This document shows, piece by piece, positions 28,029 through 36,518 of a stretch of DNA of 64,000 nucleotides. The notes under the pieces are model-generated. The model ran no database searches. It was not told where the DNA came from and saw only the letters and a program-made list of their open reading frames with translations. Made by a program: the position numbers and the translations under genes. The stretch is from Streptomyces griseoluteus (GTDB taxonomy: Bacteria > Actinomycetota > Actinomycetes > Streptomycetales > Streptomycetaceae). Position 1 is the first letter of the stretch; each line of letters starts with the position of its first letter. The stretch lies in the NCBI RefSeq assembly GCF_004784465.1, contig NZ_SRRU01000003.1, positions 496,001 to 560,000 of the forward strand, in the 5' to 3' direction.

Positions 28029-29471
28029 GTGACTTCAGCGCCCGCCAAGCCCCGCATCCCCAACGTCCTCGCCGGACGGTACGCCTCCGCCGAGCTCGCC
28101 ACGCTCTGGTCGCCCGAGCAGAAGGTGAGGCTGGAGCGGCAGCTCTGGCTCGCCGTGCTGCGCGCCCAGAAGGACCTGGGCATCGAGGTGCCGGACCAGG
28201 CGATCGCCGACTACGAGCGCGTCCTGGACACCGTGGACCTGGCCTCCATCGCCGAGCGCGAGAAGGTCACCCGGCACGACGTGAAGGCGCGGATCGAGGA
28301 GTTCAACGACCTCGCCGGGCACGAGCACGTCCACAAGGGCATGACCTCGCGCGACCTCACCGAGAACGTCGAGCAGCTCCAGATCCGGCTCTCCCTGGAG
28401 CTGGTCCGCGACCGCACGGTGGCCGTGCTGGCCCGCCTCGGCAGGCTGTCCGGCGAGTACGCCGAGCTGGTCATGGCCGGGCGCTCGCACAACGTGGCCG
28501 CGCAGGCCACCACCCTGGGCAAGCGCTTCGCCACCGCCGCCGACGAGTTGCTGGTGGCCTACGGCCGTCTCGACGAGCTGCTGGGCCGCTACCCGCTGCG
28601 CGGCATCAAGGGCCCGGTCGGCACCGCGCAGGACATGCTGGACCTGCTGGGCGGGGACGCGGCCAAGCTGGCCGAGCTGGAGCAGCGCATCGCCCACCAC
28701 CTGGGCTTCGGCCAGGCGTTCACCTCGGTCGGCCAGGTCTACCCGCGCTCGCTGGACTACGAGGTCGTCACCGCGCTGGTGCAGCTGGCGGCGGCGCCGT
28801 CCTCGCTGGCCAAGACGATCCGGCTGATGGCCGGGCACGAGCTGGTCACCGAGGGCTTCAAGCCGGGCCAGGTCGGCTCGTCCGCGATGCCGCACAAGAT
28901 GAACACCCGCTCCTGCGAGCGCGTCAACGGCCTGATGGTGATCCTGCGCGGCTACGCCTCGATGACCGGCGAGCTGGCGGGCGACCAGTGGAACGAGGGC
29001 GACGTGTCCTGCTCGGTGGTGCGCCGGGTCGCGCTGCCGGACGCGTTCTTCGCGCTGGACGGCCTGCTGGAGACGTTCCTGACCGTGCTGGACGAGTTCG
29101 GCGCGTTCCCGGCCGTCGTCGCCCGGGAGCTGGACCGCTACCTGCCGTTCCTCGCCACCACCAAGGTGCTGATGGGCGCGGTGCGCGCGGGCGTGGGCCG
29201 CGAGGTCGCGCACGAGGCGATCAAGGAGAACGCGGTGGCGACCGCCCTCGCCATGCGCGAGCAGGGCGCCGAGCGCAACGACCTGCTGGACAAGCTCGCC
29301 GCCGACGACCGGCTGCCGCTGGACCGCGAGCAGCTGGCCGCGCTGATGGCCGACAAGCTGTCCTTCACCGGTGCGGCCGCCGACCAGGTCGGCGTGGTCG
29401 TGGGCCGGATCGAGGAGATCGCCAAGCAGCGTCCGGAGGCGGCCGGTTACACGCCCGGAGCGATCCTCTGA
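28029..29471 (+). CDS. purB: Adenylosuccinate lyase
   Basis: Acts twice in purine synthesis (SAICAR to AICAR and adenylosuccinate to AMP). The fumarase/ASL signature GSSAMPHKMN is intact, as are HEHVHKGMTSRDLTEN and RSHNVAAQATT (catalytic His). 480 residues, GTG start behind a TACAAT box. Followed directly by mug, overlapping if mug starts at CTG. Confidence 0.96.
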   Translation: MTSAPAKPRIPNVLAGRYASAELATLWSPEQKVRLERQLWLAVLRAQKDLGIEVPDQAIADYERVLDTVDLASIAEREKVTRHDVKARIEEFNDLAGHEHVHKGMTSRDLTENVEQLQIRLSLELVRDRTVAVLARLGRLSGEYAELVMAGRSHNVAAQATTLGKRFATAADELLVAYGRLDELLGRYPLRGIKGPVGTAQDMLDLLGGDAAKLAELEQRIAHHLGFGQAFTSVGQVYPRSLDYEVVTALVQLAAAPSSLAKTIRLMAGHELVTEGFKPGQVGSSAMPHKMNTRSCERVNGLMVILRGYASMTGELAGDQWNEGDVSCSVVRRVALPDAFFALDGLLETFLTVLDEFGAFPAVVARELDRYLPFLATTKVLMGAVRAGVGREVAHEAIKENAVATALAMREQGAERNDLLDKLAADDRLPLDREQLAALMADKLSFTGAAADQVGVVVGRIEEIAKQRPEAAGYTPGAIL

Positions 29472-30013
29472 GCCCCCTGACCCAGGCGGAACTGGAGGCC
29501 GCCCGCGACCGTCTCGTGCCCGACGTGATCGCGGACGGCCTCCATGTCCTGTTCTGCGGCATCAATCCGGGCTTGATGTCGGCGGCCACCGGTCACCACT
29601 TCGCCCGTCCCGGCAACCGCTTCTGGCCGGTGCTGCACCGCTCCGGCTTCACGCCGCGCCAGCTCAGGCCCGCCGAGGAGCGCGAGCTGCTCTCGTACGG
29701 CCTCGGCATCACCAACGTGGTGGCCAGGGCGTCGGCCCGCGCGGACGAGCTGTCGCCCGAGGAGTACATCGAGGGCGGCCGGGTGCTGGCCGCCAAGGTG
29801 GAGCGGTACGCGCCCCGCTGGCTGGCCGTGGTCGGCGTGACCGCGTACCGGGCGGCCTTCGGCGACCGCAAGGCCCAAGTGGGCCCGCAGGAGCGCACGT
29901 TCGGCGCCACCCGCGTCTGGGTGCTGCCCAACCCGAGCGGCCTGAACGCCCACTGGACGGCGGCGGGCATGGCGGAGGAGTTCGGCCGGCTGCGGGAGAT
30001 TGCGGCGGACTAG
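29468..30013 (+). CDS. mug: G/U mismatch-specific DNA glycosylase, probably starting at CTG
   Basis: Uracil-DNA glycosylase superfamily member that excises U or T opposite G. Motif 1 is FCGINPGLMSAATGHHF and motif 2 LPNPSGLN. Family proteins begin 15-20 residues before PDVI. In this frame no ATG, GTG or TTG lies between purB and that point; CTG at 29468 overlaps the purB stop as CTGA with GGAG upstream, and CTG at 29477 is a second option. The GTG at 29516 would truncate the N-terminus and has no ribosome-binding site. About 181 residues. The start is inference, the function firm. Confidence 0.88.
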   Translation: MSPLTQAELEAARDRLVPDVIADGLHVLFCGINPGLMSAATGHHFARPGNRFWPVLHRSGFTPRQLRPAEERELLSYGLGITNVVARASARADELSPEEYIEGGRVLAAKVERYAPRWLAVVGVTAYRAAFGDRKAQVGPQERTFGATRVWVLPNPSGLNAHWTAAGMAEEFGRLREIAAD

Positions 30014-30399
30014 GGCGGGGCCGTACGGGTCACCGTGGCGAAAAGGCGTATTTCCTCGGCCTCGTCCCGGTCGGCCACGCCGACGGCGAGCCACACCTCC
30101 TCCGCCTGCCAGACGTCGAGTTCGTCGGTGCGCAGGCAGAGGGTGGCCCAGGGCTCGGGTATCTCCTCGCCGCGGGCGAGGCGCAGGCGGAGGGTGAGCT
30201 GGCCCCAGGGGGGTGTCTCGCCCCAGCGGGCGCCGAGGCGCTGGGCTATCGCCTCGCGCAGGGCGTGGACATCGTCCGCGGCCGGTCTCGGCCCGTGGCC
30301 GGTCTCCAGTTCCACGGTGTGGTGACCGGCCCCGCCCGCCGGGAGGTCCCGCGTGCGGAGCCGGTCGATGGCGGCGAGATGCCGTGCGACGACGTCCAT
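30010..30399 (-). CDS. Hypothetical protein, convergent with mug
   Basis: 129 residues, no recognised domain, soluble and acidic (LRTDELDVWQAEEVWLAVG). The ATG at 30399 has GGAG 5 nt upstream. Its TAG and the mug TAG share the palindrome CTAG, so the two genes overlap by 4 bp tail to tail. It is separated from the permease gene upstream on the same strand by 41 bp and may be in its operon. Confidence 0.7.
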   Translation of the reverse strand: MDVVARHLAAIDRLRTRDLPAGGAGHHTVELETGHGPRPAADDVHALREAIAQRLGARWGETPPWGQLTLRLRLARGEEIPEPWATLCLRTDELDVWQAEEVWLAVGVADRDEAEEIRLFATVTRTAPP

Positions 30400-30440
30400 G
30401 CGCTCCAGTAAAGCCGCCCCCACTGACAATTGGCGGCGCG

Positions 30441-31142
30441 TCAGGCGTCCCGCCGCCGCACGCACCAGGCGCCCGCACCCAGTGCCGCCCCCGCCCACAG
30501 TGCGGTGACCGCGAGCCCGGTCCAGGGGCCGAGCGGGCCCTCGGGGGCGCTGTGCAGGGCGAGTTGGCCCGCCCGGTCGGGCAGGTAGCCGGCGGCTCCG
30601 GAGGCGAGGTCTCCGACCACGAAGGACACGATCAGCAGGAACGGGATCAGCAGCCCGAGCGTGCCCACCCCGCTGCGCAGTACGCCCGCGAGTCCGGCCG
30701 CCAGCAGCGCCATCAGCGTCAGGTACAGCGCGCAGCCGACCACCCCGCGCAGACCCTGTGCCCAGGTGAGCCCCGCCGTCGCGCTGCCCACCGCGAGCGT
30801 GGCCAGCCCGGTCAGCAGCCCCACAGCGAGCACCGGCAGCGCGACGGCGACCACCTTCGCGGCGAACCACCGCGTCCGGTCCGGCGCCGCGGCGAGCGTC
30901 AGCCGCAGCGCACCGCCCCGGTACTCGCCGGACACCGCGAGCGCGCCGAAGACCACGGCGGCGACCTGGCCGAGGCTGACGCCGAAGAACACCGAGTACA
31001 GCGGGTCGGACCGGTCGGCCCGGGCCGCGGTGACGGCCGAGAAGGCCCCGGTGACGACGAGCACCGCCGCCAGCGCGCCGAGCAGCGACCGCAGTGTCCG
31101 GATCTTGATCCACTCGGCGTGCAGTACGGGAACGAACGGCAT
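30441..31142 (-). CDS. ABC-2 type transporter permease
   Basis: 233 residues with six TM segments; the N-terminus HAEWIKIRTLRSLLGALAAVL and SGEYRGGALRLTLAAAPDR are typical of Streptomyces ABC-2 permeases. It lies 2 nt after the ATPase stop. The cognate ATPase has lost its 5' end (see 31145-32023), so the exporter is probably silent as sequenced. Confidence 0.88.
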   Translation of the reverse strand: MPFVPVLHAEWIKIRTLRSLLGALAAVLVVTGAFSAVTAARADRSDPLYSVFFGVSLGQVAAVVFGALAVSGEYRGGALRLTLAAAPDRTRWFAAKVVAVALPVLAVGLLTGLATLAVGSATAGLTWAQGLRGVVGCALYLTLMALLAAGLAGVLRSGVGTLGLLIPFLLIVSFVVGDLASGAAGYLPDRAGQLALHSAPEGPLGPWTGLAVTALWAGAALGAGAWCVRRRDA

Positions 31143-31144
31143 GG

Positions 31145-32023
31145 TCAGACCTCCTGCGGCTGTGCGGTGAACTCGGCCTCGCCGGCCGTCAGGTCGAGGT
31201 ACGCCTCCTCCAGACTCGCTTCCTCGGCGGCGAGTTCGAGCACGGGCAGCCCCTCCCCCGCCAGCAGCCGCCCGAGTTCCTCGACGTGCGCGTGCCGTAC
31301 GGTCCAGGTGCCGTCCGCCGCCCGCTCCCCCTCGTGCCCGTGCCGGGCGAGGAGCGTCCCGAGCGCGTCGGCGTCGGTGCTGCGGACCCGGACCCGGGGG
31401 CGCACGCGGGCGTCGATGAAGTCCCGTACCGGGGTGTCGGCGAGGAGCCGGCCCCGGCCGAGGACGACGAGGTGGTCCGCGAAGGCGGCCGTCTCCCCCA
31501 TCAGATGGCTGGACACCAGGACCGTACGGCCCTGGGCCGCGAGCCCGCGCAGCAGCGTGCGGACCCAGACGATGCCCTCGGGGTCGAGGCCGTTGGCGGG
31601 TTCGTCGAGCAGGATCACCTCGGGGTCGCCGAGCAGCGCAGCGGCGATGCCGAGGCGCTGGCGCATGCCGAGGGAGAAGGTGCGCACCCGGCGCCGGGCC
31701 ACCGGGGCGAGGCCGGTCCGCTCCAGCACCTCGCCGACTCGGGTGGCGGGGAGGCGGTTGCTCACGGCGAGGGCCAGCAGGTGGTCGTGGGCGGTGCGGG
31801 AGCCGTGGGCGGCGCGGGCGTCGAGCAGGGCGCCCACCCGGCGCAGTGGGTCGCGGAGTCCGGCGTAGGGGTGGCCGTCGAGGGTGGCGGTGCCGGAGGT
31901 GGGGCGGTCCAGGCCGAGGACGAGGCGCATGGTGGTGGACTTGCCGGCGCCGTTGGGGCCGAGGAAGCCGGTCACCCGGCCGGGGCGGACGGTGAGGGTC
32001 AGGCCGTCGACGGCGCGTCTGTG
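31145..32023 (-). pseudogene. ABC transporter ATPase body, 5' end displaced by inversion
   Basis: From HRRAVDGLTLTVRPG onward this is a normal ABC-2 exporter ATPase: Walker A GPNGAGKST, signature SLGMRQRLGIAAALL, Walker B VILLDEPANGLDPEG, H-loop VLVSSHLM. The first strand, ending just before HRRAVDGL, is absent: upstream on this strand lies the N-terminus of a sensor kinase in another frame. The missing piece, MTSIELRDLTKEYGG, is on the plus strand at 32393. No start codon with a ribosome-binding site is evident for the truncated body. Re-inverting 32021-32440 would restore an intact gene. Confidence 0.82.
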
Positions 32024-32286
32024 CGCCCCCGGTCCCGCCAACTCCGCGCGGGCTCCTCGGAGATGCCGGGCTCCGCCTCGCCGGGTGTCAGCAGCAGGCG
32101 CGCCTGCACCCCCTCGCCCCGCCGCACGGCCGGGATCAGCGCGAGCGGGACGAGGAACAGTGCGGGCGCCCATGGGGTGCGCGGGTCGATGAACATCCAG
32201 AACGCCACGCTCAGCATGGGCACCCACAGATGCAGCAGCCGCGTGTACGTCGTCCCGCGCAGCAGCGGGCGCAGGAAGCGGACCAT
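31999..32286 (-). pseudogene. N-terminal fragment of the sensor histidine kinase, in reversed orientation
   Basis: Begins MVRFLRPLLRGTTYTRL and continues with two TM segments (VPMLSVAFWMFI and ALFLVPLALIPAV) and a cytoplasmic stretch ending SWRDRGRT, typical of Streptomyces sensor kinases, in which WRDR.RT is followed by .LWLE.R. Instead of continuing, it runs into the ABC ATPase body out of frame and stops at 31999. The rest of the kinase is on the opposite strand from 32443. Confidence 0.8.
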
Positions 32287-32318
32287 GCGGCCATCCTGAC
32301 AGCCGCCCCCGGGAGCGG

Positions 32319-32360
32319 CCTCCCCCGCGCGGGGGAGCGGGTCCCCGCTCGCGGGGGAGG
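32319..32360. repeat. GC-rich palindromic element in the inverted promoter segment
   Basis: A perfect 18-bp palindrome CTCCCCCGCGCGGGGGAG (32320-32337) followed by a second arm GCTCGCGGGGGAGG (32347-32360), so CGCGGGGGAG occurs three times in alternating orientation. It could be an operator for the adjacent NarL-type regulator or simply a hairpin. Confidence 0.6.
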
Positions 32361-32392
32361 TACGCGGCCGCCCCTCCGGCGAGGCTCGTGCC

Positions 32393-32440
32393 ATGACCAG
32401 CATCGAACTCCGCGACCTCACCAAGGAGTACGGCGGCCAC
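32393..32440 (+). pseudogene. N-terminal fragment of the ABC ATPase, in reversed orientation
   Basis: ATG at 32393 encodes MTSIELRDLTKEYGG, the canonical first beta-hairpin of an ABC-2 ATPase, and then passes at about 32440 into the sensor-kinase sequence out of frame, stopping at 32512. Its continuation is on the minus strand at 32023. Confidence 0.8.
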
Positions 32441-32442
32441 TG

Positions 32443-33318
32443 CTCTGGCTGGAACTGCGGATGCTGCTCGGCGCGGTCGCCATGTTCGCCACGGTGCGGC
32501 TGCCGGTCCTGACCATCGAGCTGGCGGAGTGCGCGTGGGGTCTGCCGCCTTCCTTCCTGGACGGGCTCCCGCCGCACCGGGCCTACGCCCTGCTGGCCCC
32601 GCTCCCCCTCCTCGCGCTGTACGGCGTGGTGCTCGGCCTTGGCGCGCTGGTGACCCGGTGTGCGCGCCGCCTGCTGGGGCCCTCGGCGGCCGAGCGGCTG
32701 GCCGCGCTGGAGGAGCGGACCGAGCAGCTCCTCGAACGCACCCGCATCGCCAGGGAGTTGCACGACTCGATCGGGCACGCGCTGACCGTGGCCGTGGTGC
32801 AGGCGGGGGCCGCGCGGGCGGCCGGGGACCCGGAGTTCACCGGGCGGGCGCTGACAGCCATCGAGGAGACGGGCCGGGCCGCGCTGGAGGACCTGGAGCG
32901 GGTCCTCGGGGTGCTGCGCGAGACGGAACGGCCGGCGGGCGCCCGTCCGACGCTGGCGGACGCGGACCGTCTGCTGGAGTCGGCGCGTGCCTCCGGTGCG
33001 GAGGTCGACTTCCGGGCGACGGGCCCGGTGGAGTCCCTGCCCGGCGCGGTGTCCCGCGAGGGCTACCGCATCCTCCAGGAGGCGCTGACCAACGTCCTGC
33101 GGCACGCGGGCGCGGTGCCGGTACGGGTACGGGTGACGGCCGGGGGACGCCAACTGGCCGTGGAGATAAGCAATCCGCTCCCGACGGCCCGCTCCGCGCC
33201 CATGAGCGGAAGCGGCCTGCGCGGCATACGGGAACGCGCCGCCCTCCTCGGCGGCAGCGCCCGCACCGGCCCGGAAGCGGGCGACTGGCTCGTACGGGCC
33301 GAGCTTCCCCTGAGCTGA
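32443..33318 (+). pseudogene. Sensor histidine kinase body (HisKA_3), 5' end displaced by inversion
   Basis: From LWLELRMLLG: remaining TM helices, then the HisKA_3 phosphoacceptor RIARELHDSIGHALTV (His in ELHDSIGH), the ATPase N-box ILQEALTNVLRHAG and a G-box GSGLRGIRERAALLGG. The first two TM helices and start codon are on the minus strand (31999-32286). An internal ATG at 32461 lacks a ribosome-binding site. The downstream response-regulator gene is intact. As sequenced the kinase is probably non-functional. Confidence 0.82.
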
Positions 33319-33332
33319 TCTACGCTGGCCGG

Positions 33333-33986
33333 ATGCCGGTCACCGTACTCCTCGTCGACGACGAACCCCTGGTCCGTGCCGGTCTGCGGGCCGTGCTGGC
33401 GGCGCAGCCCGACATCGAGGTGGTCGGCGAGGCGGCCGACGGGGCCGCCGTGATTCCCCTGGTACGGAGCCTGCGGCCGGACGTGGTGGCGATGGACATC
33501 CGGATGCCGCTTCTGGACGGCATCGAGGCGACCCGCGCGGTGCTGCGCACGGTGGCCGAGCCGCCGAAGATCCTGGTGGTCACGACCTTCGAGGACGACG
33601 AGTACGTCTACGAGGCGCTGCGCGCCGGTGCGGACGGGTTCCTGCTGAAACGGTCCCGCCCGGAGGAGATCGTGCACGCGGTACGGCTGGTCGCTGCGGG
33701 CGAGTCCCTGTTGTTCCCCGCGTCGGTACGGCAGTTGGCGGCCCGGTACGGCGCGGGCCGGGCGGACGCCGAACCGCTGGCGAAGGCGCGGCTGACCGAG
33801 CGCGAGGCGGAGGTGCTGCGGCTGATGGCGCGCGGGCTGACCAACGCGGAGATCGCCGCCGCGCTGGTCGTCGGGGCGGAGACGGTGAAGTCGCATGTGA
33901 GCGCCGTACTCGCCAAGTTGGGTGCGCGCGACCGCACCCAGGCGGTGATCGCCGCCTACGAGTCGGGCTTCGTCGCACCCCGGTGA
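33333..33986 (+). CDS. NarL/FixJ-family response regulator
   Basis: 217 residues. Receiver domain with acidic pair (VDDEP), phosphoacceptor Asp in VVAMDIRMPLLDG, Thr in VVTTFEDDEYV and Lys in LLKRSRPEE; C-terminal LuxR-type HTH LTEREAEVLRLMARGLTNAEIAAALVVG. Lies 14 nt after the kinase body, forming a two-component pair that probably controls the neighbouring ABC exporter, a common actinobacterial arrangement. Confidence 0.94.
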   Translation: MPVTVLLVDDEPLVRAGLRAVLAAQPDIEVVGEAADGAAVIPLVRSLRPDVVAMDIRMPLLDGIEATRAVLRTVAEPPKILVVTTFEDDEYVYEALRAGADGFLLKRSRPEEIVHAVRLVAAGESLLFPASVRQLAARYGAGRADAEPLAKARLTEREAEVLRLMARGLTNAEIAAALVVGAETVKSHVSAVLAKLGARDRTQAVIAAYESGFVAPR

Positions 33987-34020
33987 CCGCCCGGCCCTCG
34001 CCGGGGTGGTCGGGGCCGAG

Positions 34021-34026
34021 TACGAT
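34021..34026 (+). promoter_or_regulatory. Candidate -10 box of the ROK gene
   Basis: TACGAT 37 bp before the GTG start, in the short gap after the response-regulator gene; -35 not clear. Confidence 0.35.
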
Positions 34027-34063
34027 CCGCCCCACACACGCCCGCGAGCTGGGAGGACGGACC

Positions 34064-35215
34064 GTGGGGCAGTTGACCGGTGGCGATCCCTCGCTACTGC
34101 GGAGGATCAACTCCGCGGTGGTGCTGCGCGCGCTGCGCGACACCGACTGCGCGACGCTCACGGAGATCACCCGGGCCACCGGGCTGTCCCGGCCGACCGT
34201 CGAGGGGGTCGTGGAGGGCCTGGCCGAGGCGGGTCTGGTGGTGGAGCGGGCGGCCGAGGAGGGTACCGCCCGCCGTCAGGGGCGGCCCGCGCGCCGGTTC
34301 CGGTTCCGGGCCGAGGCGGGGCATCTGCTGGGGCTGGAGATCGGCGCGCACCGGGTGGTCGCGGTCGTCTCCGACCTGGACGGGCGGGTGCTGGGCACGC
34401 AGACACGCGACGTCGACGAGAAGGCGCCGGCCGACGAGCGGCTGGAGCGGCTGCGCGGCACGGTCGCCGAGCTGCTGCGCCGCACCGGCGTCCCACGGGG
34501 CTCGCTGCGCGCGGTGGGCGTCGGCACTCCGGGCATCGTCGAGGCCGACGGAACGGTTCGCCTGGGCACCGCGCTGCCCCAGTGGACCGGGCTCCACCTG
34601 GGCGAGCGGCTCAGCCGCTCCTTCCGGTGCCCGGTGCTGGTGGAGAACGACGCCAACGTGGCCGCCGTGGCCGAGCACTGGCAGGGCGCGGCGAAGGACA
34701 CCGACGACGTGGTGTTCGTGCTGGCCGGGCTGAGTCCGGGCGCGGGCTCGCTGATCGGCGGCCGGCTGCACCGGGGGCACGGCGGGGCGGCCGGGGAGAT
34801 CGGCGCGCTGCATCTGCTGGGCCGGGAGGCGACCCCGGAGGCCCTGCTGTCCACCACGGACGAGCCGCTGCCGCCGCTGGACGAGCAGGCGGTCACCGAG
34901 GTCTTCGCCCTGGCACGGGAGGGCGACGGCTCGGCGCTGGCCGCGGTGGAACGGTTCATCCAGCGGCTGGTGCACGACGTGGCCGCGCTGGTGCTGGCAC
35001 TCGATCCGGAGCTGGTGGTGGTCGGCGGCTGGGCGGCCGGCCTGGACGGGGTCCTCGACCCGCTCCGCCGCGAACTGGCCCGCTACTGCCTGCGGCCCCC
35101 GGCCGTGGCGCTGTCCCTGCTGGGCGAGGCGGTGGTGGCCACGGGTGCGCTGCGGCTGGCGCTGGACCATGTGGAGCGGCAGTTGTTCGCGGTCGAGGGC
35201 GCCGTGGGAGCGTGA
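34064..35215 (+). CDS. ROK-family transcriptional regulator/kinase
   Basis: N-terminal MarR-type winged helix (INSAVVLRALRDTD, LTEITRATGLSRPTVEGVVEGL) followed by a ROK ATPase fold: GLEIGAHRVVAVVSDLDG, GVGTPGIVEADG and the catalytic-Asp region VENDANVAAVAEHW. The zinc motif CxCGxxGC usual in ROK proteins is absent (GAAGEIGALHLLGREA in its place). GTG at 34064 with GGGAGGA upstream; a longer reading lacks similarity. 383 residues. Probably a sugar-responsive regulator. Confidence 0.9.
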   Translation: MGQLTGGDPSLLRRINSAVVLRALRDTDCATLTEITRATGLSRPTVEGVVEGLAEAGLVVERAAEEGTARRQGRPARRFRFRAEAGHLLGLEIGAHRVVAVVSDLDGRVLGTQTRDVDEKAPADERLERLRGTVAELLRRTGVPRGSLRAVGVGTPGIVEADGTVRLGTALPQWTGLHLGERLSRSFRCPVLVENDANVAAVAEHWQGAAKDTDDVVFVLAGLSPGAGSLIGGRLHRGHGGAAGEIGALHLLGREATPEALLSTTDEPLPPLDEQAVTEVFALAREGDGSALAAVERFIQRLVHDVAALVLALDPELVVVGGWAAGLDGVLDPLRRELARYCLRPPAVALSLLGEAVVATGALRLALDHVERQLFAVEGAVGA

Positions 35216-35228
35216 GGCGACAACACCG

Positions 35229-35680
35229 CGGCCCCTAGCGGGATTCGGGGTCGGCGGGATGCGCGGTGGCCCCTGTGCAGCGGCACGGTGCGCCGTCGCG
35301 GGGCACATGAGGGGCGTGCGGCCCGGATTCCGACACGGTGAAGGCTCCGGGGGGCCGCGGGATGCGGGTGACCCGAGTGAAGCGGCACCGGTCGCCCTCG
35401 CGGGGTGCACGAGGGACGTGCGGCCCAGATGCCGCTGCGTCCCAGTGGGGTTCCGGGGGGCCGCGGGATGCGGGTGACCCGAGTGAAGCGGCACCGGTCG
35501 CCCTCGCGGGGTGCATTCGGGCATGTTGCCGCGCCCCAGCGGGTTTCGGGGGGCGGCTGGTGGGCGGTGGCCCATGTGACGCGGCACCGTGCGCCAGGCG
35601 GGTGCGGGGCGGGCGGCCCGCACGCCGCCGCGCCCCGGTGGGATTCCGGGGCGCGGCGGGGTGCGCGGTGCTGGTGCTGC
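35229..35680. repeat. Degenerate tandem repeat, period about 106 bp
   Basis: The 470 bp between the convergent ROK and GntR genes holds about four head-to-tail units. Two adjacent units share an identical block of about 64 bp (35346-35409 and 35452-35515); the outer units keep the landmarks GCGGCACCG and TTCCGGGG in degraded form. No convincing coding frame or Shine-Dalgarno sequence. Function unknown; each unit can fold, so a structured RNA or transcription barrier is possible. Confidence 0.7.
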
Positions 35681-35685
35681 CGCTC

Positions 35686-36444
35686 TCAGGAGGCGCGTCG
35701 CTCGGGGTCGTGGTGTATCTCGACGTCCGGGGTGTCGCCGAAGGTGAGGCGGCAGGTGTCGGCGCGGTAGGTGGCCACGCCGAGCGCGGCGGTACGACCC
35801 TCGGCCGCGAACCGGGTGGTGACGACGAGGACGGGCGAGCCGGGCAGCCGGTCGAGTTCCTTCGCGTCCTCCGCGCCGGCCGAGCCCAGCTCCACCGCGC
35901 GGTCCTGGCCGTCCAGTTCGAGCCGCTGGAGTTCGCGCAGCACCGCACGGGCGCGGGCCGGTCCCGAGGGCGCGTCGATCGCGCTCAGGTCGGGCACCGA
36001 GGCGGCCGGGACGTACAGCAGCTCGGTGGCGACCCGCCGGCCCTGCGACATCCGGAACCGGCGTACGAGGTGCACCTCTTCGGTACCGGTGCCCAGGGCG
36101 GCCGCGACCGGGGCGGGCGGTACGGCCCGCTCGCAGTCCATCGGCTGCCAGACGTCGTCACCGGTGCCGGGCCACGTCTGCCGCCCGGTGCCGAGGGCGA
36201 CGCCGACGCGCGGCGGCGCGACGGTCGTACCGACCCCCCGGCGGCGCTGCAGTCGTCCCTCCAGCTCGAGTTGCTCCAGCGCCTGCCGGAGCGTGGCGCG
36301 GGCGACGCCGAACCGGGCGGCGAGATCGCGCTCGTTCGGCAGGATCTCACCCACCGAGAACTCGGAGTCCAGCGCCTCGCTCAGTACGGTCTTGAGGTGC
36401 AAGTACTTCGGCTCCGGCACCGTTTCCAGTTGCGTGGTCCCCAC
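35686..36444 (-). CDS. GntR-family regulator, HutC subfamily
   Basis: 252 residues. Winged helix at residues 12-78 (EILPNERDLAARFGVARATLRQALEQLELEG), then a UTRA effector domain (residues about 95-240). UTRA domains bind sugars, sugar phosphates or amino-acid derivatives. GTG start with GGAGGACAGG upstream. A HutC-like palindrome overlapping the -35 of its own promoter implies autoregulation. Its regulon is not evident from the neighbours. Confidence 0.92.
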   Translation of the reverse strand: MGTTQLETVPEPKYLHLKTVLSEALDSEFSVGEILPNERDLAARFGVARATLRQALEQLELEGRLQRRRGVGTTVAPPRVGVALGTGRQTWPGTGDDVWQPMDCERAVPPAPVAAALGTGTEEVHLVRRFRMSQGRRVATELLYVPAASVPDLSAIDAPSGPARARAVLRELQRLELDGQDRAVELGSAGAEDAKELDRLPGSPVLVVTTRFAAEGRTAALGVATYRADTCRLTFGDTPDVEIHHDPERRAS

Positions 36445-36518
36445 CCTGTCCTCCGCGAGTGCCGTGCTCCGGCGGTTTTGGCGCCCTTGTTTATTAAAGG
36501 TTGTTGCAGTTCTTTGTG

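Larger units (their letters stand above)
32021..32440. other. Inverted segment carrying the divergent 5' ends of an ABC ATPase and a sensor kinase
   Basis: Flipping this roughly 420-bp segment joins MTSIELRDLTKEYGG to HRRAVDGLTL in frame (ABC ATPase, minus strand) and SWRDRGRT to LLWLELRML (kinase, plus strand; about 2 nt appear lost at this joint). Breakpoints lie at 32020-32023 and 32438-32443. Only microhomology (CAC/GTG) and no long inverted repeat is visible at the borders. The segment contains the divergent promoter region. Confidence 0.8.

Noticed and set aside
32393..32512. 39-codon frame with Cys-rich C-terminus resembling a RiPP precursor
   Set aside because: The Cys-rich part is out-of-frame kinase sequence; the start is the ABC ATPase N-terminus. 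No modifying enzymes nearby.
35229..35680. CRISPR array
   Set aside because: Units are about 106 bp and diverge gradually; only two share a long identical block, with no spacer pattern and no cas genes.
35235..35690. Repeat protein from the tandem repeat (Pro/His/Ala-rich peptide)
   Set aside because: No start context, low-complexity translation, and the frame only reflects the DNA repeat.
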